Source: Rhodamnia argentea (lineage: Eukaryota; Streptophyta; Magnoliopsida; Myrtales; Myrtaceae). Taken from it: a stretch of 64,000 bases of DNA. The notes below the pieces were generated by a model. It ran no database searches. It was given only the letters and a program-made list of their open reading frames with translations, and was not told the origin of the DNA. Positions 24,563-35,525 of this stretch are shown one piece after another. Location of the stretch: the NCBI RefSeq assembly GCF_020921035.1, contig NC_063156.1:24972283-25036282 (forward strand), read 5' to 3'. Position 1 is the first letter of the stretch. Every line of letters starts with the position of its first letter. The translations under genes were made by a program, and so were the position numbers.

Positions 24563-27050
24563 TTAAATTACAAAAAAAAAAAAAAAAACTGTCCCGTTCG
24601 AACCCAACATATAGTTGTTCGGCCAAGTTCTCTCGAGGGTCGTTAAAGCTCCAACTACATATAACAAATTTCGCTTTTTGGAATGGATCATGGCGGGATT
24701 CCGATTCCCAAAGGTTATCTGAAAAAACAAGCAATAATTCTCAGATTCGTTGTAATTAGTCAATACCACCAAAGGAAATTATTCTGGCCTTATCAGGAGA
24801 AGCTGATGTTCTTTGACTTCAGTCTGTCCAATCTCATCTAGAAGCCAATGACGGGGTTTAAACCAAAAGGCACTCAAGCAGAATTTCTTCTAACAAAGGG
24901 AAAAGGCAAATGACTTAATGGGTCCTAAAAAGCACAGATGGTGTGGGAAGGGTTTGAATTTTAAGATGTAGAGATGCCTCCAAATCTGAATTCTTGATCT
25001 CGTCAAGTATTTACCAGCATGATCTTACTTCTATAATTAAAATACAAAAGCTAATAAGCATACGGCCCTCTTGGTAAAGGGATTGGAGGGTAGGGACGCT
25101 AGTATTATAATTGCGGGGTTCGACTCCGGTGCTCTATAAAGAGGCAGAGCAAAAGTTAGAGAGAGGAGAATTAGAGATAGGACAAACACAAAAAAATAAT
25201 TAAAATATAAAAGGTTTAGTTAAGTAACCCAATCTAATTATGAAGGGCGATACTTGTTTTGCTGATTTGTTTATATCTTCTATTAGAAATTCATTTAAAT
25301 AAGCACCATGATTACACACTCTCTCACTCTACCTTAACATAAGGGTGGTGTACGAATTATCGTGATAGAGCACGAATTTAGAACGCATGTTTGAGGAATA
25401 TCGGCGTCATTAATGTACATATAAAAAAGAACGTCTCGAAATTTGATTCGTGCTTTGCTATCTTTGTTGGCATGAGCCTCGCATCTCGATATCTTTTTAG
25501 CTACACATTGTTTGATTAGCTGCTTGTCTCCCCCATCATTGTCAAAGTTTTGTATGCTTCTTGCATACTTTTGCTTTTGACGAAGGAACGTGTATCCTAT
25601 TAGATTATACTTTAAGCTTGCCATAAGATGTCAAGGTCAATTCTATTTTGTTCTTTTCTTGCAAGAAAAGATTATAGAGAATGCCACACTCGTGGGGTTG
25701 GTGCAGCAGCACCATTATACAAATCAAATCCACAGTTCAATTGCTTGACCTCGGGAGGGAGAAGTATGCATTATTGGCTTCTTTCATTTTTTTTTTTTTA
25801 ATCCCAAACACCCGAATCTTTAGAAATCTTTTCGCTTTCGGAATACATTGAGGTGCCAAACGACTCTATCGATAAGAGTTCTGGGGAGTCGTCAGCATGT
25901 TCTGCCCGGCAACGGAAATGAAGTAAATGAATGACTGAAACAAAATAAGAACGAAGAAAATGCATGCATGTAGTGTAAACACAATTAAAGATATACTAAT
26001 TTAGGAAACTTTACTTTTAGCAACTACAACAGATTAATGATTCTCATATTACAACCACGTGTATCAAAGTTCTTTTTTCCAATAAAGGCGTTTCCAATTT
26101 ACATAAATGCTGTCTTCGAAATGCCTATTCCTAATATCTTATGCTTTAATGATCTCTCAAGAAAGCACAACATGCCGCTTGCGAGATCGAATCGATGGAC
26201 CCGAAAGAGTGAGTAATTTTCATTGAATATTTAAAAATTCTTCATCGATTTTTCTTTTTATCGAAACGCGTATCGTAAATATATCCAAAGTGTGGTGATT
26301 ATGTAAGTATGTAGGATCCACGGAACTCTTAAAAGAAGGTCGAACGGCTCTCGGTGCGGGCGGCGGGACACTCCACTCCTTGATCGTCACGAGTCGAGTG
26401 GAAGTCAACGTTTGAGACTTTGTCTTTTTTCAATGAGTGGAGTAACAATGGAGGAGGACGAGCCGGTGAAGAAGTGATCATATAGTGAGGTGGCATTGAA
26501 GGCGTCGGTGGATTTGGTGGCGAAGCCGCAATCGAGGTGAAAGGAGACGGTGCATGTGTGAATAAGAAGAAGAGGAGGCGAGAGGAAGAGGGAGAGGGAG
26601 AGGGAGAGAGAGGAGGAAGAGAGAGATAAAAAGATGAAATCCAAAACGTCGATCCTATTCGGACACATGGTGATTAATGAGTGAAGTGTCTTATTGCCTA
26701 TATGGAAAAACAAACCCACCTAATATTTTTTAGGCAAATTGAGCGAATTTCGATCCATGCAAGTAATGCCTCGTTTCTCGAGATTGACACGTTGGCTTAA
26801 AAAAACGAAAATACAGAAAGAAAACATCAAAAATGAAAGCAAGAGTGGGAAAAATTATAAGCTCGAGGGGCATTTTCGTAATTCGGTAGATTATGAAAGA
26901 TCCCCCACACTCCCCAATTGGGGAGTCACTTGGCGAACCCCATCAAAAGGGCAAAACAGTAAAAAAATAAAGAGAGAACTCCACCCTCTCGCGCTAGACT
27001 CCACACAAAGCAGCAAATTAGCAATACGTCCCCTTTCTCCTCCCTTATTC
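24563..27050. other. Gene-poor intergenic region, right part
   Basis: No gene is supported. There are poly(A)/(T) tracts, a GA/CT-rich purine block at about 26571-26628, and CT microsatellite at about 27060-27102 close to the start of the next transcription unit. Short open frames appear to be chance. Confidence 0.4.
25066..25140 (+). repeat. SINE-like fragment with an internal pol III box B
   Basis: GGTTCGACTCC at about 25113-25123 is a perfect match to the box B consensus, which is the T-arm of a tRNA. A loose box A-like string (CTCTTGGTAAAGGG) lies about 45 bp upstream. The two cannot be folded into a tRNA. Spacing and order fit the head of a decayed plant SINE, but no clear tail or target duplication was found. 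Confidence 0.3.
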
Positions 27051-27054
27051 AAAA

Positions 27055-28930
27055 CCCCCTTCTTTCTCTCTCTCTCTATCTCTCTCTCTCTCTCTCGCTT
27101 CAACCATTATACCACCACCACCACCACCACCTTCCTCTTCCCAAAGAAGAACACACTCCCTCCTGTCGAATGATACCAGCTATAATGGGAAAGGTGGAGA
27201 GAGAGACAGAGAGGAGGGTGAATAACAACAAAAAGGTGGTAGATGCATGAGGAACGACATCTCTCTTCCTCTCTCTCTGTCTCTACCTCTTTCTCTCACT
27301 AGCCGTCCCCACCTCCTTCAATCTTTTCCTTCGCCAACTCGTCCCAGATTCCCCGTCCAACCCCTTTCGATTGCTTGCCGTCTCTCTTCGGGTCCTGGAG
27401 TCAAGTCGCCACCTTTAACTTCTTCTCGGGTACGTACGCATTGACTTGGTCTTTCTCTCTCTCTCTCGCTCTCGCTCGCCGTCATGGAAGTTTCCGGGGA
27501 AGGCTGAGAATCGGTCGGGTCGGGTCAAGTCGAGTCGGTTGGTTGGTCTCGTTGGGTGGCTCTTGATTTTTGTTGGGTCTTCCTGGTGGGTTCGGATGAG
27601 CTTTGTATTTGGGACTGTATTTTCGTACACGGGGGTTCGGTTGACTAGTCCATGAAAGGTGGTAGGTTGGTGGGTTGACTTAACTTTTGTGGACGGAGGG
27701 GAAGAGAGAGTGAATATGGATTCTCCTTCAAGACAGGTGGTGGTCTCTGCGATGCTCGCTGTCGTCTCTTAGTTTGCGATTTTTGGTTCCCATGCTTCCG
27801 CATGAGTATGTAAGATTGTTCTGTTTTCTGACGGATTCAGAAATAGGAATTACATGTTCAGCTGGCGGCTGACTCTGTCACCTTATCCACAATGCTCCGC
27901 GTGTCTTTCTTTTTCTTCAGAGAGTTCTATGCTCGTCTGAGTTGATTGCATCGAATCAAGGATTGTTTTGGGTCTTACACGTTCTCTGTTCATCTCAATT
28001 GTGGGGGAGGCCCCCGTTTGTGTGGTCTGGAATCTGGCATTGCATTGATGCTATTATCATCATTTGCCCAAATGATATGCTTGCTAATTCTCGTATGAAT
28101 ATGGGTCTTGCCAGAAATTACATAGGAAACTGCAGTTGGTTTTGTTTTTTTGGACGGATTTGTGAGAGCGAGAGAGCGTAGAGAACTGTGATCTTCTCAG
28201 CTGCTTAATTTGGTGTAGCCACGGTGATAGCCATGGCATGGTATTGATAATCTTATCCAGCTTTGATTATCTTAGCCCATTAAGATAATTGTAGCTGGTG
28301 GGCGCCAAAACTGGTATCGTATAATAGTTGGTGGGATTGATGGGATTGTCCTAATTCTCCTCAAAATTTAATTTTTGCTGGACTCTTTTCTCAATTGCAT
28401 TACTTGTGACTACTCTAGATAATGAAGATGCCCTAGCATAAAAATTTGACTTTCGAGAAACAGCTCAGTACGTTCTCTTCTTCAGATGCTTCCTTCTACA
28501 ATTGATTTAGGTCATTTGTGCTTGGAAGATGGCTTGAGTTGCGCCACATTACTCCAGGTTGCAACTTATTCAGTCTTTACCGGTGATAAATTTCCAAACC
28601 AAGAACTTCTGCAGATCATCTGTCTTGATTGTCCTGTTCTTGTTAAACGTGTTTGGCAGAGGGCACGTTCTGTGTACTCCTATGCTTTTGATGTGGCATA
28701 CGGTGTTCTTGAATCTGCGATTTGTCGGTTCAGTACTTGTTCACGTGGCACTTGACTTTTGTGTCTCTCGATGATGGTAATTGCTAGAAACCTGCAGAGT
28801 TGAAAATCTTTTCATTCTTTTAATTCTTTCTCACAGGATATCTTCCTCCATTTGTTTTATGTAGCACGGTGATGCATATTCAGATTGAAGAACCAGACCA
28901 TTGGGCACAGAGAGGAGATTCGGAACAACC
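27055..28930 (+). other. 5' leader and leader intron(s), APD1-like gene
   Basis: A CT-rich, transcription-start-like stretch (27060-27430) ends at a strong donor, CTTCTCGG|GTACGTACG, near 27429. The coding start at 28931 lies far downstream, so at least one leader intron of about 1.4 kb is likely. The last leader exon probably covers the text just before AACAACCATGG. Exact leader exons are not determinable here. Confidence 0.4.
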
Positions 28931-31900
28931 ATGGTGAGCTTAAGAAGGCGCAAGCTTTTAGGACTCTGCTCAGGTAAACTTTACTCGACCTCACTGTGTC
29001 TTTTACTGCAGTAGTACCATAGTGTGGGCTAAGACCTTGTTGTAAATTAGTTTTCATATATGTAAACCACTTTACTGTGACAGTTCCGTTATCCCGTACT
29101 CTGGGCCATGCTTTTTGGTTGTATGGTTTTTTCTTTTTCTTTTTTACCACAGTTTAAAATGTTACTTAGCTTCTTGGTTTTATGAATTTCCTTTCGTTCT
29201 ATAATTTGATATTGTTGAATATGATTGATTTTTTTAGGCAAAAGTTTTTTCTTGGCTCCACTTCCCAAGTCATCCGATGGACATGCAAATGTTACTCCTA
29301 ACCAAACAAGACATGTGACAGTGCATCCCTTACCTCTGGATGATGTCAAACCGCCAGAAGAAGTAAGAAGGCAGTCTTTATTTGTCCTTTCCTGAGATCA
29401 GCATCTCTCTGACAGCTATTAGTGCGCTGGATTTCTGTTTCAAATTTGGCCATTACCAGAAAAGGAAACTCACTGGAGACTTACTATGACCTTATATTCT
29501 CCAATAAAGTTTTCGACAATCATAGCTCCGGACTATCATCGCTATCGCAGGATTATATAGCAAAAAACTAGCAAAGAAAAGGTTTATTTTCTAGAGAGAA
29601 ATTGTGGTTCTATGGAGGAGCTGTCTTTAGGATGTTTATGAAGAGATCTGCATTAGAAGGATTATCTCAACGTTTACTGCATTATCAGTTTAGAAAACTG
29701 TCAATTTAGGCTTTTCCTTGCATTGCTGGATGTTCATGTTGGGATGCTCAATCATATTGCAACTGGGAAGGACTCAGGATCTTACTTCTCATGTCTCATA
29801 AAATCTGACCAGGTCTTCCTTATTAGCATAAGCATTTGGATTCATGAGTTTTCTTGATGCATTGTAGTCTCGGAGAAGGTTTTATGTTGTGATTCCCCAA
29901 ATTGACGGAGTACTTGTGACTTGTGAGTCTGAGAGGGTGGTGCGCTAAATGGGAACATTGATTGCTATTGTAAACATCTTTTCAGTTTCATGCAAATCTG
30001 GAAGATGGATATGGGGTCTTCGTTTGTAATAAATAACTCCCATCTCTTTGTTTTGTAAAAGGTTTGACTTATCCTGTTTTTCAGATAGAAGTCTGATGTC
30101 ATCTGAATGTTTATATTCCTCAAGTTCCAAAAACAACCTTCACACGTGACATCCAAGCTATATCTCTAATTGATTCACATGCAAAGCATGTGCATTTTGC
30201 TAATGCTGCTGTCAGATTAGTAGAATCCTTGTGATCTTTGAAGGATTTTTTTTGCCTAAGCAACCTGGTGCTTACACCTTCTTTATGTCATTGTCCAGAA
30301 GATACTCGCAAAATTAGGATCCGGATCTTCCAATATTTCTTGTTCTAGTTCATCAAAAGAGCCACATAATCAAGACTTTCCAGGTTTGTTGCTCCGCCAG
30401 ATTTTTCCCATACAATGCATTCAAATTGTCATACCGTAGATTATTCAGATGGTTTGCTGGTTTTCAGTATACAGCCATTTTCCCTTTGTCCCTCCTTATG
30501 AAAAAAAAAAAAAATTCAATTCTCAGGTTTTGTGTCTAGCTACTTGACCTCAAAAGGGTTTGTGCTTTGATGAAGATTATTATCCTGTATTATTGTGAGG
30601 GAATCTTTTTGATTCCTCAAATGATAGTGCACATACATTTCAATGATTTACCTTTTGTATTGGTGACATCCTGTAAAAGTACATAGCATGCAACGAAAAG
30701 ATTTTATCAAATGGGTTTACCTAAATAGGAACTTTCATGCATTGAGTACCTGTCCATGGTTCCAATTGGGATCCATTGATTCTGGTTTGATGGTTGTAGT
30801 TGCTACAGTGACGATCTTAATCCGCTTCTGCTAAAATGAGGATCCATATGTTAGAAATTCTCCCTGTTAAAATAAACAGGAGACCATAAAAGTGATGGCA
30901 ATAGAGAAATTCTTCGTGTTTCGAACACCATCACCATCAATATCTGATAGAGATCTTACAATAGGAGCCAAATGTTATTTAAATTCTACGCTTATCTGTG
31001 TTGGAACTACATGTACTATTACATGCGCAACAAGCCACACTAGGAAAAAGTGACAGTAATTGGAAGACAGAAATCACTGTGAGTTGAGTACAAGATTCAA
31101 CACTCTGCTTGGTTTAGAGATGATACCATCCTGTAACCAGATTGTTATTTGTCTTTCTTTAGTATAAAAAATGGTGATAAGCGGAAAAGGAGGTGTTGCA
31201 TTCTCTCTCTTGTGTGACAGTGGTGTGGCTGAATTATTGTGACCAAATGATTGGAAGAGAAGAAAATAATTTTCTACTAGGTTTTACCAAAGTCACTTCA
31301 TTTTGGCAAAGTGTTTTTGCTTCCTGTTTGTAATTTTCTGCAACTCCTAAAAGTGGTTCCAAGCATTGAGCTGGCTTGCCATTTATATGAAGTATTTAGA
31401 AGAGTCTCATTAACCTAATTAATCTCATGAACGGAGCATTTTCGGGATCCATTGATTAACTCATAGATCCATCATTATTTCCTTATATTCTTCTCCAGCG
31501 CCTTTGTTGTATCCCTATACACAGTGTCATAACCATTGCCCCATTTAATGTCCAGTGTAACGTCCTCTGCTGACCACATAACCATCTTCAGTAGCTAAAG
31601 TAACTCATTACCTATGAAAGCTAATTGCTAGTGACGGTAAATGGCGTCTCTTGGAGTATGTGTCTCTGAATTGTGAGGTGTATGCTTGTATAGAAAGCTG
31701 TCGATCTGTCTTTAACACTTCATGAACCTAGCCTGATCCCGTGGACATGCTACGAATTCATATCATGAAGACTCTTGATTTATTTGGTTCTATTTTTAAG
31801 GAACAGATCTCCTGGTAAGAGTAACTTCTTGATTGAAGATTGGTTGTTAGTTGGAGCACCGCAATTTGAATCGTGTATGCATTTTATTATTACGTGAAAT

Positions 31901-32745
31901 ATCAGCACACGAATAGTGCATGCAATGGTGGCAGAGGTTTCTGTTGGAGCTTTCTGGTCCATGAACCTAATTCAGAAGTCTGAAGCATCAGTTGCTCATT
32001 TTCAGGACAATCAATCAAAAGGAGAAAGCGGCACAGGAGAAAACATCATCACAACCAAGAACCTTGTCTCATGAGAGGTGTGTACTTTAAGAATATGAAA
32101 TGGCAGGCTGCAATAAAAGTTGACAAGAAACAGATTCACTTGGGCACTGTTGGTTCTCAAGTAGAGGCCGCTCATCTGTATGACAGGTATGAATGGATAT
32201 TGTTGTCAAAAGCACTTGTCTTTACCCGTTGACCATGTTGCATCATGTGTTTTCATGATATTCTTCTGTTCATGCTTTTCGGCATAGCTCATTTGACATA
32301 TCGAACTTGTGGTTACCCAGGATTGTATTTTTACTTCAAAAAAGAATGCAATAGAGTAATTGGAAACTCTTAACCTTGCTAAGCTACATGCTGCAGGGCT
32401 GCTTTCATGTGTGGCAGAGAGCCGAACTTTGAGCTGCCAGAGGTGGAGAAAGAAGAGCTCAGGAAACTTAACTGGGACGAGTTCCTGGCAATGACGCGCC
32501 ATGCAATTACCAATAAGAGTAATATATTTTCCATGCATGTAATCTGAAGATTCATGGCCACTCTATTCCGCTGAATTCTTTGCTCTAACATCTCTGAGGT
32601 TTTTTCAGAACACAAGAGAAGGGCCGGGGCAGGGTCGGAGAAAAAATCTGAGCCCGACCCCGAGGATGGCGACTGGGATGGCGAAGAAGAAGCCAATAGC
32701 TTGTCGGGTTCAGAGGAGTTGGAGCTAGACACTTCAGTCTCTTGA
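28931..32745 (+). CDS. APD1-like AP2/ERF-domain transcription factor (At4g13040 type)
   Basis: Six coding exons: 28931-28973, 29238-29362, 30299-30383, 32006-32186, 32397-32518 and 32609-32745. They total 693 nt, or 230 residues. The start MVSLRRRKLLGLCSG is family-typical. A basic nuclear-localisation cluster, IKRRKRHRRKHHH, occupies residues about 88-100. A single divergent AP2 domain follows, from MRGVYFKNMKWQAAIKV through KKQIHLGTVGSQVEAAHLYDRAAFMCGREPNF. The tail is acidic. The family member APD1 in Arabidopsis promotes salicylic-acid accumulation and disease resistance; the same role here is inference. Every junction is GT-AG and keeps phase. A 1.6-kb intron separates exons 3 and 4. No defect is seen. 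Confidence 0.92.
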
Positions 32746-33419
32746 AAGTTTGATCCGAAACGAGGCTGACGATCAGTTTTAATGGGTCTGGCTGCATTGG
32801 ACTTTTTTCTTTTCCTTTTTTTTAATTGGTCATTAAAGGCCCCTATTAGGGCATTAATATCTTAGATTCTGATTACTCTTAGCAAGCAAATTCTCATAGC
32901 TTGAATAGAAATAAGTTGTAATTGTCGGACATGTTGCCGCTGCCGATCAACTTATAAATATATAATTGCAGCGAGGACTCGAAAAATGTCAATCTCGCCT
33001 TTCCTGAAGTAAGTTTGGTATTTTGCAGTTTAATTTCTTCGCGTTGTTAGAGTTTCTGTGAAATCTGTGTGCATCCAGGGCAAGAAGGTTATGATTTATA
33101 TAGCAGGGCATTTGCTTTCGGCAATGGCTGCTGTGCGAGTTTGCCTGGGATTTTGGGGACAACAACGTCGCATGACAGTGTCGATAGCTTAAGATGATAT
33201 CTAAGTATGTTGGAGTTTACGATAAAGTTCCTCAAGAAGGGGATTTTATGAGAATCTTATTACTGTCGATTCGACATGTACGAGATCCCTCGACTCCGTC
33301 GACTTTTCAGGTAAATAGGAGAAATAAGCAACTATCAGTACGGTAGGATCTTTAGGATATCAACACTGATCCCTCCTTCTTGCACTTTTGCTTATCAAAG
33401 AAGAAAGGAATAAGTGCGT
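32746..33419. other. 3' flank of the APD1-like gene
   Basis: The first 200-300 bp are probably 3' UTR (T-rich, with AATAAG and AATAAA-like strings). No further gene or repeat is seen. Confidence 0.4.
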
Positions 33420-33705
33420 AGAAAGTTTTAAAATTCGTTAGGGAAGTGCAATTGAGTCTTAAAATTTTTAAAAGATGTAATCGAATTCTAAAATTTTCAA
33501 AAAGTGCAATTGAGTTTTAAAATTTATTATGAAAATATAATCGAGTACTCAAACTTTCAAAAATTTCAATTAACGGATGGGCTTGATTTGACTAATTTGA
33601 TAAATTTTAGGACTTGATTGTACTTTTGAAAGTTTTATGATTTGATTGCACTTTTTGAAAGTTTGAGGACTTACTTGTATTTTCGTGATAAGATTTAGGG
33701 CTTTC
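33420..33705. repeat. Foldback element, AGTGCAATTGAGT family
   Basis: The left arm contains successive AGTGCAATTGAGT...AAAATTTT units. The right arm contains the inverted ACTTGATTGTACTTTTGAAAG and TTGATTGCACTTTTTGAAAG units. The two arms would fold into an imperfect hairpin of more than 100 bp. There is no coding capacity. This family is different from the AAATAAGG foldback elements, since its repeated unit is unrelated. Confidence 0.6.
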
Positions 33706-33974
33706 AGCACACTTATCCGAGGAAGAAAAGAGATGAAACGACACATTAGCGACCAATATGAGTCGAGAGCTCGTGGAAATTGAAAATCTTTATCGGGTCG
33801 AGCTTGATTATTCGAGTGGGAAGCAACGAGCGTCGAGTTTTTTCCCTCTTTAAGGCCTTATTAACTTGGGTGATAAGGACATTTTCTAATCCTAGAATCC
33901 ACGCTACTCTAGAGCTGAGGCATAGCACGGCCGGGACAAGCACTACACACAAGTTTGACAGAAAGAAAACGAAA

Positions 33975-34055
33975 ATTTTAGATAAGGATTTAAAATGAAT
34001 CTTATTTCAAAGAAAAGCTTAAAATGTTTTTATTGTTTCAAATAATGGCTTGTCG
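33975..34055. repeat. Fragment of AAATAAGG foldback family
   Basis: GATAAGGATTTAAAATGAAT and TTATTTCAAAGAAAAGCTTAA, followed by a TTTCAAATAATGGCTTG unit, match one arm of the family seen at 3473, 14674 and 59056. The opposite arm and core are absent. Confidence 0.5.
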
Positions 34056-34874
34056 ACGAGCACGACTCAACTTTAACATAATTACTACGATATAACTGGC
34101 TCTTTTAGGCACTTGAATATTTTCCAACTGTTTCGATCTATTTACGGTTATTGCTTCTGTGTACATAGTAGCTAAATAACCCAACGTGTTACATGAGGTA
34201 GATATTGTATAACCGTTCGATTTTCCGTAATTTTTTCCATTCCTAAAACCTTAGAGAAAGAGAAGCGAGCGAGGGGCATTCGTTATACGACATATAGGAA
34301 CGGTCAAACAATGACTCTGAAAAATTGGTGATGCACGCTCGTATAAAAAAAAAAAAATACTGGCCATGAAGATCTTCTTCATCCTGGTTTTAAATTCCAA
34401 AGTGTGGTGAGGAGGAGGAACAGCAATCGAACGGGGCTCGTTCTAGGGCTGAGTGGGAGATCGTGTTCGTCGTAATCTGTCGCACGGGGCGAAAGGACGA
34501 TCCTAGAGTTTGCTCAAAGTTGAGCCAAAAACGATCATTCTCGAGAAGTAGACGGCAACCAATATTGGTCGAAAAAGACGATTCAAATGCAATCGACGGG
34601 TATATAACGATTAGTGCAAATTCTGTAGGGGTTGCATTTTCAATTCGGTGATGTCCAGAAGTGAACTTTTCTGCGATCGGCATCGCTTGCATTTTTCTTT
34701 CCTTGCATTTGTAGCTAGAGAAAGGTACGTCCCTCTGCTTCTTCAGTACCGAAATTAATCTGTCCTTTTTCGGCCAACCCATGTTTTCAGAAGTCATTAC
34801 ATCGCGCCGGCATCGTGATCATGGCACATCCGCTTGAGGATGACCATTTCCTAGAGAAACACAGAGCAAAGAAA
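34056..34874. other. Intergenic, no gene recognised
   Basis: Nothing supported. A minus-strand frame of 135 codons (34390-34797) has no family similarity that I can recognise and no compatible splice partner. Confidence 0.35.
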
Positions 34875-34973
34875 CTGCAAACGCAGGATGCGTTTCTTGA
34901 TTGCCTGAGCACAAGCCTCGCAATGCATAAGAACGCTGAGCTCCACCGTGATCACCTGCGGCAGCTGAACAAC
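34875..34973 (-). pseudogene. Isolated exon of a heavy-metal-associated (HMA) domain protein
   Basis: The minus strand reads LPQVITVELSVLMHCEACAQ and then AIKKRILRLQ. This is the first half of an HMA domain with its metal-binding MHCxxC motif, as in HIPP-type plant proteins. A possible acceptor (CTGCCGCAG) lies directly before VITVEL. The frame runs into a stop shortly after ILRLQ, and I find no second half (the usual GVQ...VTG strand pattern) or start exon nearby. It is best read as a captured or left-over exon. A live but highly fragmented gene is less likely. Confidence 0.55.
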
Positions 34974-35525
34974 ATTTCCTGCCCAGAAAAAGAAAGAGAC
35001 GGACCTCTTCTTTCTTCTCTTGGGGTGGTGGCGGGCGCAGGGGGGCGGCGGACGAGCAGGAGGGCGACGGGTGAGTGACGGGAGGGCAGCGGCTGGAGGC
35101 GGGCGAGCAGGCAGGGAGCAGTGGCGGGCAGAAGAGGATGGCGGCGGAGAATGGCTTGAGGTGTCATTATGGGTTGGATAAGGCATGAATTATTAAATTT
35201 TTATTAAATAAATATGGATTAAAATGGATTAAATAGATCAATATAAATAGGATCCTATTGAACCCGATTTAAACCCAACCCGACTGAACAATTTGACGGC
35301 TCTCGCTCTACTACTTCGGACCATTCTTTAAAATAACGGGCTACTTCAGGCCTTATTCACTTCGCACCCGCATTGGAATTTTCTCCCAAAAAACAAAACA
35401 ATGCACAAGACGAGGCTTTTCGCCAGTCGGTTGTAAGCCAGCGTCACGCCGAACGCCATCGACGCTTGCTTTCACTCCCTCCCGAGCACAAAGATAGAGA
35501 GAGAGCTCGCACGATCGGAAGGAAA

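Noticed and set aside
34390-34797. 135-codon minus-strand frame near the HMA exon
   Set aside because: I considered it as the missing part of the HMA gene, but the frame shows no HMA beta-strand pattern and no CxxC or VTG motifs.
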